A stretch of DNA of 64,000 nucleotides from Brevifilum sp029548365 (GCA_035376985.1 DAOSSA010000010.1:1-64000), one strand, 5' to 3'. Positions 41,743 to 51,457 are shown, counted from the stretch's first letter. The notes: a model not told the origin generated them from the sequence alone. Translations and numbers: made by a program.

Positions 41743-42693
41743 TTATGTCAACACCAACAAATTGGAAAGGCTTTTACCGTGATAAATTCGATCAATAATT
41801 TTTGCTAATAAAGGCGCAATTGAGAGGATTTCGAGTTTCGGAACACGTTTTTCTAATGGAATGTGAATAGTATTGGTCACGACCAATTTCTCAATCCGAT
41901 CATCATTGTTGAGGTACTCGATGGCGGTTGGCAAGAGGACGGGATGGGTAATCGCGAAATAGGCTTTTCCAACCGCGCCAGCATTGTATAGCGAATCTAA
42001 CTGAAGCATGACGCTTCCGCTGGCCATGAGATCGTCGATGATGATCGGGCTTTTTCCACGAATGTCGCCCACAACATGGGTTGTGTGTGTTTCCGTAGCT
42101 GAGTCGCGGCGTTTATGCATCACCACCAGGGGGAGGCCAACTTGTTCTGCATACTTGCCAGCAACATCAGCACGACCGACATCCGGACTGACGATGACAT
42201 AATTTTTAAAGCGCTCTTCTTTGAAGTAAGACGTCAATACCGGGATGGCTGAAAGCGGATCCACCGGGATGTTGAAAAATCCCTGGATAGCTGTGTTGTG
42301 AATATCCATATAGATCACCCGGTCAGCTCCCATGGTCTCGAGCATGTTTGCGACGACCCGGGCACTGATCGCTTCCCTGCCCTTTGCCATTCGATCCTGG
42401 CGTGCGTAAGGAAAATAGGGAATGAGCACACTGACCGAATGTGCGCTGGCGCGTCTGAAAGCATCAAGATACATCATTAATTCCATAAGATGCTCGTTTA
42501 CGGGAGCGCTGCATGGTTGGACGATAAAAATATCCTGATCACGAACGACTTCATCGATGGTGATATAGGTCTCGCTATCGGGAAAGATAGTCGTGGTTGA
42601 TCGACCCATAGGGACTTTCAAAATTTCTGCAATTTCCTTTGCCAATTCCGGGTGAGCATTTCCCGAGAAGATCCGTAACGTGTTTTTCGCCAT
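41743..42693 (-). CDS. prs: Ribose-phosphate pyrophosphokinase
   Basis: The enzyme makes PRPP from ribose-5-phosphate and ATP for nucleotide, His and Trp synthesis. I start at ATG 42693 (MAKNTLRIFSGNAHPELA), with AAAGG 5-6 bases upstream. An earlier in-frame ATG adds 15 residues not typical of the family and runs into the -10. The 316-residue protein shows FPDSETYITI, LIPYFPYARQDRM (about 95-107), YVIVSPDVGRADVAGKYAEQ (PRPP loop region), GDIRGKSPIIIDDLMASGSVM (about 207-227) and the C-terminal TNTIHIP. A TATAAT on the minus strand lies at 42743-42748. Confidence 0.94.
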   Translation of the reverse strand: MAKNTLRIFSGNAHPELAKEIAEILKVPMGRSTTTIFPDSETYITIDEVVRDQDIFIVQPCSAPVNEHLMELMMYLDAFRRASAHSVSVLIPYFPYARQDRMAKGREAISARVVANMLETMGADRVIYMDIHNTAIQGFFNIPVDPLSAIPVLTSYFKEERFKNYVIVSPDVGRADVAGKYAEQVGLPLVVMHKRRDSATETHTTHVVGDIRGKSPIIIDDLMASGSVMLQLDSLYNAGAVGKAYFAITHPVLLPTAIEYLNNDDRIEKLVVTNTIHIPLEKRVPKLEILSIAPLLAKIIDRIYHGKSLSNLLVLT

Positions 42694-42981
42694 CTTTGCC
42701 TTTCTTATGCTGCCGTATTTCGAAATATTTGTTGGCACTCTTATTATAATCGATGCTCATGTGAAAAAATGAAGATTTGTTATCTACAACAATGAATATT
42801 TCAGTTGTAGGAAATAAGTCAGGAATTAACCTCCAAATGCAATCCAAATTTATCGAAAATCGTCATCCACATTCATTTTCAAATTGTTCCCGGGGAAAAC
42901 ACAATACCCTTCAGGGATTCAGGTAGAATTGTGTCCTAAAGAAAGTAATTATTCCGAGGATCAACAGCTTTGGAGTTCATA

Positions 42982-44484
42982 ATGGATACTATAAAAGTAG
43001 AAAAACTTCCATGTAACGAAAGCGTTGCGATTGTAATTTTTGGTATCACGGGCGACCTTTCGCACAGAAAACTGGTGCCTGCGCTATATGAAAACGCAAA
43101 ATCCAATCATCTGCCTCAGCTGTTTCATATCATCGGTTTTGCCAGACGCCCATGGGATGATCAAAAAATGAGGGAAGTATTAAGCCAGGGGGTAAGGGAT
43201 TTTGCCCGCACTCAACCTGTTGACGAAAAAGTGCTCAGCCAACTCGTAGAACGAACGCATTATATTGAGTCGGCATTTCAGGACCGAGCGGGTTATGCAC
43301 AGTTAGGCAAGATTTTGAGTGATTTAGGTATAAAAAACACACTTTTCTACCTGGCAACTCCGCCGGGTGAATACGCTGGTATCGTTGAAAATATCGGTCA
43401 ATCGGATTTAGAGTTTTGTCCTGGTGGATGGCGACGTATCGTGGTTGAAAAACCTTTCGGGCATGATCTGAAATCAGCACAATTGCTCGATGAATCACTT
43501 CATGCTGTTTTTCAAGAGAACCAAATATACCGAATGGATCATTACCTGGGCAAAGAAACTGTTCAAAATATTCTCGCTTTCAGGTTTGGCAACGGAATTT
43601 TTGAACCGCTCTGGAATCGTAATAATATCGATCATATCCAAATCACTATGGCAGAATCGGAAGGCGTGGGAACCCGGGCAGGGTATTATGACCGTGCAGG
43701 CGTGGTCAGAGATGTGTTCCAGAATCACCTGCTACAGCTTTTGTCTCTCACAGCCATGGAGGCGCCGGCGGTATTCAGCGCAAAGGCAGTTAGAGATGAA
43801 AAGGTCAAAGTACTTAATTCCATCAGTGATATCAAAGGCGAATCGGCAATAGAAAACACCCTTCGCGCTCAGTATGTATCCGGTACGATTAATGGGGAAC
43901 GCGTGCCCAGTTATCGTGATGAAGCAAATATTGATCCAGTATCGATTACAGAGACTTTCATGGCTGCCCGTTTATTTGTCAACAACTGGCGTTGGGCTGG
44001 AGTTCCTTTTTATTTACGTTCAGGAAAACGCTTACCGAAACGAGTGACAGAGATTGCGATTCAATTCACTCAAATCCCACTGACCTTGTTTGGGCAACCC
44101 AATTTGGCTGGAGAGGCGCCGAATGTGCTGGTCTTGCACATTCAGCCAGATGAGGGGATCACATTATTTTTAGGCGCCAAAGTGCCTGGTGGGGCTATGC
44201 ACATTGAGCCTGTTGAAATGCGCTTCAGTTATGCGGAAACCTTTGGTGATTCACACCCCGATGCGTATGAGCGGTTGTTACTTGACTGTTTGCAGGGAGA
44301 TGCAACGCTTTTCAATCGCAGTGATGAAGTGATGGAAGCCTGGCGGTTAACGCAGGGAATTATTGATGCATGGGGGTCGCAGAGTTTAGAAAATTTACCC
44401 GTTTATGAAGCTGGTACCCAGGGACCACACGGTGCGGACGATTTTATTCTGCGCCATAGTCGTCGCTGGCGGAAGATCAAATGA
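42982..44484 (+). CDS. zwf: Glucose-6-phosphate 1-dehydrogenase
   Basis: First enzyme of the oxidative pentose phosphate route (glucose-6-phosphate to 6-phosphogluconolactone, with NADP or NAD). ATG 42982 is chosen because TTGGAG lies 6 bases upstream; TTG 42970 is in frame but overlaps that site. The 500-residue protein shows FGITGDLSHRKLVPAL (nucleotide-binding, about 13-28), VEKPFGHDLKSA (about 155), the active site R184-M-D-H-Y-L-G-K191-E and YLRSGKRLPKR (about 344). No 6-phosphogluconate dehydrogenase or lactonase gene adjoins. It provides ribose-5-phosphate precursors for prs next door, though the two genes diverge. Confidence 0.95.
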   Translation: MDTIKVEKLPCNESVAIVIFGITGDLSHRKLVPALYENAKSNHLPQLFHIIGFARRPWDDQKMREVLSQGVRDFARTQPVDEKVLSQLVERTHYIESAFQDRAGYAQLGKILSDLGIKNTLFYLATPPGEYAGIVENIGQSDLEFCPGGWRRIVVEKPFGHDLKSAQLLDESLHAVFQENQIYRMDHYLGKETVQNILAFRFGNGIFEPLWNRNNIDHIQITMAESEGVGTRAGYYDRAGVVRDVFQNHLLQLLSLTAMEAPAVFSAKAVRDEKVKVLNSISDIKGESAIENTLRAQYVSGTINGERVPSYRDEANIDPVSITETFMAARLFVNNWRWAGVPFYLRSGKRLPKRVTEIAIQFTQIPLTLFGQPNLAGEAPNVLVLHIQPDEGITLFLGAKVPGGAMHIEPVEMRFSYAETFGDSHPDAYERLLLDCLQGDATLFNRSDEVMEAWRLTQGIIDAWGSQSLENLPVYEAGTQGPHGADDFILRHSRRWRKIK

Positions 44485-44537
44485 ATTTCTGGAATAAAAT
44501 TTAACTCTTTACTGCGCTTGTTTTTAAATCTTAGATG

Positions 44538-45137
44538 CTAACTTCCCGATGGTAACGGGCTCTGACAGTTAGGGCAGATTCGATCTAAAGAGCTGACAAT
44601 AAATCCGCAATTTAAACAAGCGGTTGGTTGGATATCCCCCAAAGGCGCTCCGCAAGCGATACAACGGCTTTCTCCTGGCGGGTTGGCTGTATTACAATAT
44701 GGACAAACATATCGTTTGAGTCTATCAGAAAGGTCTTTTCCAAGTCCATATTGCTGAAGGGTTCGTTCGATGACCTCCCAAACCTCTTCGCTCAACTGAA
44801 GTGATTCAATGTCCTGGGCAATATCATCAAGACGCCCGATGAGTGAAAACGGGTTGCGGATTGCTCGCAAAGCGGTTTCACCCAGGCTGGCAGCCACGCC
44901 CATCCAGGCTTGTTTGCCAACCTGAACCGATATCCCATCATCAACCCTGTGTATCGTGATCGTTAACGCTGTTTGGCCGCCTGAACGCTGGAAACGGCGA
45001 GTGGCGATTTGCAAGGCGATTTGTGGGTCGCGCCCAATTTGCTGGACCTGGTAAGCCCCGCGATGATAATATGCGATCAGATCCCGGGCGATATCGCTTG
45101 GATTGATATCACCATGGTAAATGCGAGTAATGGGCAT
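44538..45137 (-). CDS. Double zinc-ribbon protein of unknown function
   Basis: The protein has 199 residues. The N-terminal part (about 1-110) is alpha/beta with a duplicated ALQIATRRFQRSGGQTALTI pattern and no known motif. The C-terminus holds two zinc ribbons: VCPYCNTANPPGESRCIACG (about 143-162) and CLNCGFIVSSLDRICPNCQ (about 174-192), each C-x2-C...C-x2-C. Zinc ribbons of this kind often mediate protein or nucleic-acid contacts. GGAAGG precedes ATG 45137. The function cannot be named. Confidence 0.75.
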   Translation of the reverse strand: MPITRIYHGDINPSDIARDLIAYYHRGAYQVQQIGRDPQIALQIATRRFQRSGGQTALTITIHRVDDGISVQVGKQAWMGVAASLGETALRAIRNPFSLIGRLDDIAQDIESLQLSEEVWEVIERTLQQYGLGKDLSDRLKRYVCPYCNTANPPGESRCIACGAPLGDIQPTACLNCGFIVSSLDRICPNCQSPLPSGS

Positions 45138-45204
45138 GATTTGACCTTCCTGACTAGCGTTTTCAGATAGTAATGACCAACTTTCTTAATGCACCGCCAT
45201 AGAT

Positions 45205-45210
45205 TATAAT
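45205..45210 (+). promoter_or_regulatory. -10 element for the SH3-domain protein
   Basis: A perfect TATAAT 27 bases upstream of ATG 45238, with AAGGAG between. No good -35 is visible. Confidence 0.45.
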
Positions 45211-45237
45211 CCGTTTGTCTGAATGTTAAGGAGAAAT

Positions 45238-45873
45238 ATGAGATATCCAAAGCAAATTCGCTGGAATAGGGCTGTCTTGTTGGTTTTTTCGGTAATATTG
45301 TTGTTCTTGCTCAGCCTTTACAACCCGGTGATGGGTGAACCCTTAGCACAACAGCCTACCGGGGTATTGGCAACAGTGACCAGTACACCTCGTGGGCCAT
45401 ACGTTGTTGTTAATCCGCTTACAGCGACAGATACACAAATTAATGTTCGCGCAGGTCCTAACGCGCTTACAGAAAAGGTCGGCATTTTGCTGATTAATCA
45501 AGAGGCTAATGCGATTGGCCGTTATGGAGATTGGATCCAAATTGAATACCCGGGTGCTCGTGGCGGGGTTGCGTGGGTCTATGCTAACCTGGTTACACTT
45601 TATGGGGGAGACCTTCCGTTGGTTGAGCCACCGCCCACCTCAACGCCCAATGTGACCCGAACCGTTGATCCAACCCTGGCAGCACAATTTTTAATTACCC
45701 CAGATGCCACGCGGTTGCCCACATTTACCGAGCCAGCGCCGCTTGAGATCCCGACGTTTGAGTCATCCGAAGATTCCTTCAGTGTGGCCAGTCTGCCTAT
45801 GGGATTAATTATTATCGGACTTGGCGCCCTGGGCGTTTTTCTGGGTGTAATTGCATTAATCAGCGGGCGTTAA
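45238..45873 (+). CDS. Exported SH3b-domain protein with C-terminal membrane anchor
   Basis: The start is ATG 45238, behind AAGGAGAAAT; a frame-open ATG at 45223 would overlap that site. The 211 residues have a signal peptide (about 11-29, ending near ALAQQ-like LAQQP), a bacterial SH3 domain (about 53-125, INVRAGPNALTEKVGILLINQEANAI) and a Pro/Thr linker. A C-terminal TM helix (about 187-208) ends in GR. SH3b domains bind peptidoglycan or surface ligands. Two hydrophobic ends suggest it is held at the outer face of the membrane. Confidence 0.8.
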   Translation: MRYPKQIRWNRAVLLVFSVILLFLLSLYNPVMGEPLAQQPTGVLATVTSTPRGPYVVVNPLTATDTQINVRAGPNALTEKVGILLINQEANAIGRYGDWIQIEYPGARGGVAWVYANLVTLYGGDLPLVEPPPTSTPNVTRTVDPTLAAQFLITPDATRLPTFTEPAPLEIPTFESSEDSFSVASLPMGLIIIGLGALGVFLGVIALISGR

Positions 45874-46354
45874 GCAAAAAAAGCACCTAATCCTGAAAAG
45901 CAATTAGAACTTAATTTATGACCGATTTCTGCTTCGCAGAAGGTGATCTGGGCGTTGTTCTTCCTCAGGAATGCTGCAGCCTGGTGTGCTTTTGTTATGG
46001 GGATAATCTCATCCTTTGTCCCATGAGCGATAAAGAAGCGTTTGTTTTTAATCACGTTCCCATCGATTTGTGCCTGCCAGGCGTAAGGAATGAAGCCTGC
46101 CAGTGCTGCAACACGATTAATCCTGTCCGGTTGAAGAAAAGCCAGGGCATAGGCGACGACTGCCCCCTGGCTGAAACCCATCAGGTCATATTTATCTGAA
46201 TGGATGTCCTGCTTCTTCAGCCAATGGTCGACGGTTATAAGCAATTGATCGGAAAACTGGCGGTAAACATCGATATTTGGCCATTGAGAAGCAATCTCGT
46301 GCCAAACATACTGGTTTTTGCTGTGCTGAATGGGAGCACGTAGCGCAATCAGCA
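45870..46354 (-). CDS. Phospholipase/carboxylesterase-type alpha/beta hydrolase, 5' end lost in gap
   Basis: The visible 160 residues form the C-terminal two thirds of an abhydrolase_2 enzyme. The nucleophile elbow is GFSQGA, the catalytic Asp lies in IAHGTKDEIIP, and the His in EAEIGHKLSS. RAPIQHSKNQYVWHE near the gap edge fits the loop before the oxyanion region. It continues in frame across the N run into the patatin only by accident of the 100-base placeholder; no known protein joins these folds in this way. It hydrolyses short-chain esters or lysophospholipids, substrate unknown. Confidence 0.8.
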
Positions 46355-46454
46355 NNNNNNNNNNNNNNNNNNNNNNNNNNNNNNNNNNNNNNNNNNNNNN
46401 NNNNNNNNNNNNNNNNNNNNNNNNNNNNNNNNNNNNNNNNNNNNNNNNNNNNNN
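46355..46454. other. Assembly gap (100 N)
   Basis: Exactly 100 N bases. It hides the end of the patatin gene and the start of the esterase gene, and makes them look like one reading frame. Confidence 0.99.
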
Positions 46455-47318
46455 CTTGCGCTGAAGTATTTTCATCCAATTGGCTTCTGCTTCAATCTCA
46501 CTTAGCACTTCTTCAGTAGCGAGCATGCCGTCATCAATCAATTCGCTAACTTCTATTTTTTGCAGCAAGCCAATATGCCCGACTGGTGGCGAGATGATCA
46601 CTTCGGGTTTATATACCTGCATGGAAAGTTCAGTTAAATGCTGGCTGGCTACCTCCATTGATTGGGAAAAAATTTTAAAAGCCTGAACAGATTTGAGGTT
46701 GGTAAGATGTTCAACAATTGGCGTCGGTCCTGGGATGTAGATGGGCAGAGGCACTTCCTCTTCAGGGAAATCCGAAGGCCGTTTATGCAGCGTTACTGCG
46801 ATGACAGGCAGGTCGGGACGTAACCAGCGCGCAACCTGCACAGGTACTGGATCAAGAATTCCCCCGTCTACAAGCACCCGTCCGCCAATATTTTGGCTGG
46901 GAAAAACGCCAGGAACGGCTGCAGTCGCCAGAATGGCATCGAGCACTTTGCCCTTGTTGAGAATGATTTCTTTGCCGGAATATAGACTGACTGCTGTGGC
47001 TGCAAAGGGAATTTTTAGTTCGTCGAAGGTGATATCGGATAGAAGCCCTTCGAGTATTTCGGAAATTCCGCCCAAGCCTAACAGGGATGGGCTGTCCTGC
47101 GCATGACGGGAAAATGACCGCAAAGGGGAAAAATCGTTGATTGCATCCTCAATTTTCTGGGTACTGAACCCGGCAGCGTATACAGCTCCCACAAGCCCAC
47201 CGGCGCTGGTACCGGCAATGGCTTTGATCTTGAAATGGTGTTCTTCCAAGGTGCGTAATACACCAATGTGGGCAATCCCCCTGACGCCGCCTCCGCCTAA
47301 TGCTAATGTAATATCCAT
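46455..47318 (-). CDS. Patatin-like phospholipase (RssA-like), 3' end in gap
   Basis: The first 288 residues are visible. The patatin fold is clear: ALGGGGVRGIAHIGVL (oxyanion Gly-rich loop, about 6-21), the nucleophile elbow GTSAGGLVGA (about 36-45, Ser38) and the catalytic Asp in VDGGILDPVPV (about 149-159, D-G-G/A). It is a soluble lipid acyl hydrolase of the RssA/YlbK group. GGGAG lies 8 bases ahead of ATG 47318. The family usually ends near 300 residues, so little is missing. Confidence 0.88.
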
Positions 47319-47491
47319 GGTCTTACTCCCTGAATGTAATTTCTATTGAACAACACTTATATTATACCCACTGATATTCGCTTGAATTCTTATGGGTTGC
47401 GCCAACCCAAGGTGCTCGTTCATCAAACATGGGTTGTTAATTGTTATTTTGTGGTTCTTTCAGAACCAAGTCTGTGTTAAAATTAGAGGTC

Positions 47492-47962
47492 ATGAATGGA
47501 ATAAAGATCATTTCAAGAAATAGAAAAGCAAAATTTGAATATGAGCTACTGGAAACCTTTGAAGCCGGCATTGAGTTGAAAGGCTCTGAGATCAAATCGA
47601 TCCGAGCGGGACAAGTATCGCTTTCTGAAGCGTATGTTCGAACCAACGGCAAGCAAGCCTGGTTGGTGGGAGCCCACATTGCACCTTATGACCATGCCAG
47701 TGTGTTTAACCACGAGCCAGAACGTGATCGGCGCCTTTTATTGCATAAACGTGAGATCAAAGCCTTATGGGAGGGTGTGCGCTTGAAGGGCGTAACGATC
47801 GTCCCGACCGTACTTTATTTACGCAATGGTCTTGCCAAAGTAGAAATTGCCTTAGCAAGAGGCAAACGGCTTTACGATAAGCGGCAAGCCCTAAAGAAAC
47901 GGGATATGGAACGGGACGTTGAGCGAACGCTTGATAGTCGGCGAGGTCGCAAAGATGATTAG
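47492..47962 (+). CDS. smpB: SsrA-binding protein SmpB
   Basis: SmpB binds tmRNA and rescues stalled ribosomes. I start at ATG 47492 (MNGIKIISRNRKAKFEYELLE); upstream in-frame codons add a non-conserved 17 residues. The 156-residue protein has the OB-fold core GIELKGSEIKSIRAGQVSLSEAYV (about 26-49), HIAPYDHAS and LLLHKREIKAL. The basic tail KRLYDKRQALKKRDMERDVER mimics an mRNA in the ribosome channel. No ssrA tmRNA gene is visible nearby. Confidence 0.95.
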   Translation: MNGIKIISRNRKAKFEYELLETFEAGIELKGSEIKSIRAGQVSLSEAYVRTNGKQAWLVGAHIAPYDHASVFNHEPERDRRLLLHKREIKALWEGVRLKGVTIVPTVLYLRNGLAKVEIALARGKRLYDKRQALKKRDMERDVERTLDSRRGRKDD

Positions 47963-47991
47963 CATATTTGCTGGAACTCAGAAAGGGATTT

Positions 47992-48699
47992 ATGCTCATT
48001 AATAACCTGCTGGCTCTTATTTTGACCGTCTTGATTGCGATTGTCTGGCTGAGGTTGAACGATTATTTTGCTCATCGGGGATGGATTTCAAGCGTTATCA
48101 GCCGCAAAATAATCCACATCGGGACCGGTCCAATTTTTGTTCTCTGCTGGCTGCTGTTTAATGAAACACCTTCAGCGCCATATCTAGCCGCATTGATTCC
48201 CCTGGCAATAACAATTCAATTTGCCCTGGTGGGCACAGGTGTAATTAAAGACCCATCTGCAGTGACCGCGATGTCGCGCACCGGGGACCGACGTGAGATC
48301 CTGCGAGGCCCCTTATTTTATGGGATTGCTTTTGTTGTGCTGACAATTGTCTTTTGGCGGCGATCTCCAACCGGGATTGTTGCGATGATGATGTTGTGTG
48401 GAGGGGATGGCCTCGCAGATATTGTTGGGAAAAAGATTGGTGGTATAAAATTTCCCTGGTCACCGAAAAAGACTCTGGCAGGTTCTTTGACCATGCTCAT
48501 TGGCGGTTTTGTTTTCTCGGTGTTGGTGGTATGGGTGTTTGTTTGGCAGAATTATTTTCCGCACCCGATGTCACAATACCTGCTTCCGATTGCTGTGATT
48601 GCAGTTGCGACAACAATAACCGAGTCTCTGCCTTATAGTGATGTTGATAACATCACCATTCCCCTGGTTTCCAGCTTGTTTGGATTATTCGTCTTCTGA
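47992..48699 (+). CDS. CTP-dependent lipid kinase family protein (phytol/dolichol kinase-like)
   Basis: The start is ATG 47992, behind AAAGGG, rather than TTG 47968. The 235-residue protein has about seven TM segments. It carries RKIIHIGTGPIFVLCW (about 35-50) and MMMLCGGDGLADIVGKKIGG followed by ...PWSPKKTLAGSLTM (about 125-160), the two hallmark blocks of the phytol kinase/dolichol kinase/CDP-DAG synthase-like group. It probably phosphorylates a long-chain prenol or diacylglycerol using CTP. It lies between smpB and hutH, with a 13-base gap to hutH. Confidence 0.82.
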   Translation: MLINNLLALILTVLIAIVWLRLNDYFAHRGWISSVISRKIIHIGTGPIFVLCWLLFNETPSAPYLAALIPLAITIQFALVGTGVIKDPSAVTAMSRTGDRREILRGPLFYGIAFVVLTIVFWRRSPTGIVAMMMLCGGDGLADIVGKKIGGIKFPWSPKKTLAGSLTMLIGGFVFSVLVVWVFVWQNYFPHPMSQYLLPIAVIAVATTITESLPYSDVDNITIPLVSSLFGLFVF

Positions 48700-48712
48700 A
48701 AATGGAGTTATT

Positions 48713-50248
48713 ATGGGATCAATCAAGATTGATGGCAATCATTTAACGATAGAAGAAATCATTGCAGTTGCTCGAAATGGTGCATATGTTGAGCTTGCTC
48801 CAGCAGCAGAGGTTGCGATCAATCAATCTCGAAGTTGGGTTGAAGAAATTATCCAATCTGGCAAGCCGGTGTATGGGATCAACACTGGATTTGGGATTTT
48901 TTCTGATATTCGCATTTCTGCCGAAGATTCAGCACAATTGAGCAGAAACTTGATCCTCAGCCATGCGGTTGGCACGGGAGATCCCTTGCCAGATGAAATT
49001 GTCAGAGCGGCGATCTTGGTTCGGGCAAACACACTGGCAAAAGGTCATTCAGGTGTTCGTCTGACACTTGTGGACACCCTCCTGGCATTGCTCAACAAAC
49101 GATTAACACCAGTTGTTCCTTCACAAGGTTCGCTGGGCTCCTCGGGCGATCTGGCTCCGCTTTCGCACCTTGCGCTGGTTATCACAACTGATTTACGCGA
49201 TCTTGATGCTGAATCGGGGTTGGCACGCTATCAGGGTGATACCTTGAGTGGGAAAACTGCCATGGCTCGTGCCGGGATCGAACGCATCGTTTTACAGGCG
49301 AAGGAAGGACTGGCTCTTTCGAATGGCGCCTCTTTTTCCGCTGCGATTGGCGCTCTGGTTGTCTTTGACGCGGCGACATTGCTAAGAGCAGGAGAGATCT
49401 CGCTGGCGCTTTCCCTGGAGGCCTTGATGGGCTGTTCTGCAGCATTCGATGAGCGCCTTCATCGTGCCCGAGGATTTACAGGTCAAGCGAAGGTAGCAGA
49501 AAATGTTCGGGCGCTGATCAGCGGCAGCAACCTGGTTGACCGGGCACAGCGGGTGCAGGACGCCTATTCCTTACGCTGTGCACCCCAGGTCCAGGGCGCA
49601 TGCAGGGATACGCTGGATTTTGTTCAGAGAATTATCGAGATAGAAATTAATGCTGCGACGGATAACCCCCTGTTGTTTGACCCGGGTGTTGCCCTTTCTG
49701 GGGGTAATTTCCATGGCGAGCCCATCGGCATGGTGATGGATTACCTCGGAATAGCCTTGACTGAGCTGGCGGCGATTTCAGAACGACGAACGAGCCGGCT
49801 GATCGACTCCAATGCTAATGGTGGACTCCCACCGATGCTGGTCGATAAAAATGAGGACGCGGGTTTAAATTCAGGGATGATGATGCCGCATTATACGGCT
49901 GCTTCCCTGGTGTTAGAAAACCGAACGCTGGCCAGCCCGGATTCAGTTGGGTCACTGCCGGTCTCTGCTCAGCAAGAGGATCATAATGCCAATGCAATGA
50001 CTGCTGCCCGCCACGCGGCCCGAATTATTACCAACACAGCACATGTATTAGCGATTGAGAGTTATGTCGCGGCACGCGCGTTGGATTTACGACTCAAACA
50101 GCATCCATCGGCGGTTTTAGGCGCAGGAACAGGAAAAACTTTCAAGAAAATTCGAGAAATTATCCCTTATCTGCCTGGAGACACCTGGTGGGCTCCCGAA
50201 ATTGAACAAATGCGTGCCCTGGTTCTGAACAGGGGACTGGAAATATAG
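48713..50248 (+). CDS. hutH: Histidine ammonia-lyase (MIO enzyme) with a Ser-Ser-Gly triad
   Basis: The enzyme turns histidine into urocanate. I start at ATG 48713 after AATGGAG; an upstream in-frame ATG overlaps the previous gene. The length of 511 residues is normal. YGINTGFG (about 53), NLILSHAVGTGDPLP (His specificity block) and QQEDHNANAM (Glu of the His pocket) support HAL over PAL/TAL. The MIO triad is S143-S144-G145 in GSLGSSGDLAPLSH instead of Ala-Ser-Gly. No hutU, hutI or hutG adjoins, so the enzyme may feed a dispersed pathway or have another substrate. Confidence 0.9.
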   Translation: MGSIKIDGNHLTIEEIIAVARNGAYVELAPAAEVAINQSRSWVEEIIQSGKPVYGINTGFGIFSDIRISAEDSAQLSRNLILSHAVGTGDPLPDEIVRAAILVRANTLAKGHSGVRLTLVDTLLALLNKRLTPVVPSQGSLGSSGDLAPLSHLALVITTDLRDLDAESGLARYQGDTLSGKTAMARAGIERIVLQAKEGLALSNGASFSAAIGALVVFDAATLLRAGEISLALSLEALMGCSAAFDERLHRARGFTGQAKVAENVRALISGSNLVDRAQRVQDAYSLRCAPQVQGACRDTLDFVQRIIEIEINAATDNPLLFDPGVALSGGNFHGEPIGMVMDYLGIALTELAAISERRTSRLIDSNANGGLPPMLVDKNEDAGLNSGMMMPHYTAASLVLENRTLASPDSVGSLPVSAQQEDHNANAMTAARHAARIITNTAHVLAIESYVAARALDLRLKQHPSAVLGAGTGKTFKKIREIIPYLPGDTWWAPEIEQMRALVLNRGLEI

Positions 50249-50293
50249 GCGTTTCTTGACAATGATGACTCATTGGACTATTTTTATCATATT

Positions 50294-51457
50294 ATGATGC
50301 GAAAAGATCGAATCTCACGGCGTGAATTTCTAAAGCTTTCAGCTCTGGCGTTGGGTGGGCTGGCAATCAGAGGCAGTGGGCTGGGCAAAATTCTAAGCGA
50401 GAGCAGCCAATTATTACAACCAGAATCCACCATGCCAGATTTCCCCATTAACCAGCAATTAGGTCGCATATGTGTCGGTGAACCAGGCACGCGTATACCG
50501 ATCAGAAGCGAGCCTTACATTGATGCCCCGACAGTGGGTTCTGCTTGGTTTGATGATGTTTTTGTGTGGAAACAGGAGGTTATCGCCAAGCACATAGACC
50601 GGCTGCGGATCAATCAGAGGTGGGTTGAAACGCCAGAAGGCTATATTTATGCCGATGATATGCAAAGAGTACGACATATCCCCCAGGAACCGTTGGCTGA
50701 ACTACCGGAAATGCCTGATGGTTCGCGCGGGTTGTGGGTAGAGATTACCACTCCCTATATCGACATTGATCTGACGAAACCCAAGGAAACTTACCAGTTC
50801 TGGGTTAAAGATCCACATGTAATCTACCCCAGGGTACGGTATTCCCAGGTTTATTGGGCATCTGATATTCGCCAGCACCCTACAACTGGTCGACCGCAAT
50901 ATTTATTGATGCAAAAAGTGGGTGCCTACCCGGATACCTATTGGGTAGATGCCTATGTGTGTAAGCCCATCATGCCTGAAGATATTACCCCTATTAACCC
51001 GGAGGTAGGCGATAAACATATATTAATCCAAATGCGTGGTGTGGGAAATCAAACCCTGACCTGTTTCGAAGGCAACCAGGAAGTATTTTTTACCACCGTG
51101 ACAACCGGAGGCCGGAATTTTGAAACAGGAGAATGGGTTACTCCCCTCGGTAAGCATACACCCTGGCGCAAAAACATCGCCATGCATTATAGCCAGAGCG
51201 ACCTTTTTATGACAGGCTTTGACTTACCTGGCGTGGGATGGAATTTTGGTATCGAACCCAATGGCGTTTATATCCATTCAACATACTGGCATAATGCCTT
51301 CGGTATCATGAAATCGAACGGGTGCATCAATTGTCGGCTTGAAGACGCCAAGTGGATCTGGCGCTGGGTTGAGCCCGAAGTCCCTTACCAGGAAGGGGAT
51401 CTCATCTGGACTGGATTTGGAAAATCGACGCCAGTCACCGTTGAAGTGGTATCTTGA
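50294..51457 (+). CDS. Tat-exported L,D-transpeptidase (YkuD)
   Basis: The protein makes 3-3 crosslinks in peptidoglycan or attaches proteins to it. The start is ATG 50294 or 50297; upstream in-frame codons lack a ribosome-binding site. The 387-residue protein begins with a twin-arginine signal (ISRREFLKLSALALGGLAI, about 5-23). A first module resembles an SH3-like fold (about 60-120). The YkuD domain (about 245-380) has HSTYWHNAFG (about 326-335) and the catalytic Cys344 in KSNGCINCRLED. Both active-site His and Cys are kept. It precedes ccdA by 20 bases. Confidence 0.92.
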   Translation: MMRKDRISRREFLKLSALALGGLAIRGSGLGKILSESSQLLQPESTMPDFPINQQLGRICVGEPGTRIPIRSEPYIDAPTVGSAWFDDVFVWKQEVIAKHIDRLRINQRWVETPEGYIYADDMQRVRHIPQEPLAELPEMPDGSRGLWVEITTPYIDIDLTKPKETYQFWVKDPHVIYPRVRYSQVYWASDIRQHPTTGRPQYLLMQKVGAYPDTYWVDAYVCKPIMPEDITPINPEVGDKHILIQMRGVGNQTLTCFEGNQEVFFTTVTTGGRNFETGEWVTPLGKHTPWRKNIAMHYSQSDLFMTGFDLPGVGWNFGIEPNGVYIHSTYWHNAFGIMKSNGCINCRLEDAKWIWRWVEPEVPYQEGDLIWTGFGKSTPVTVEVVS

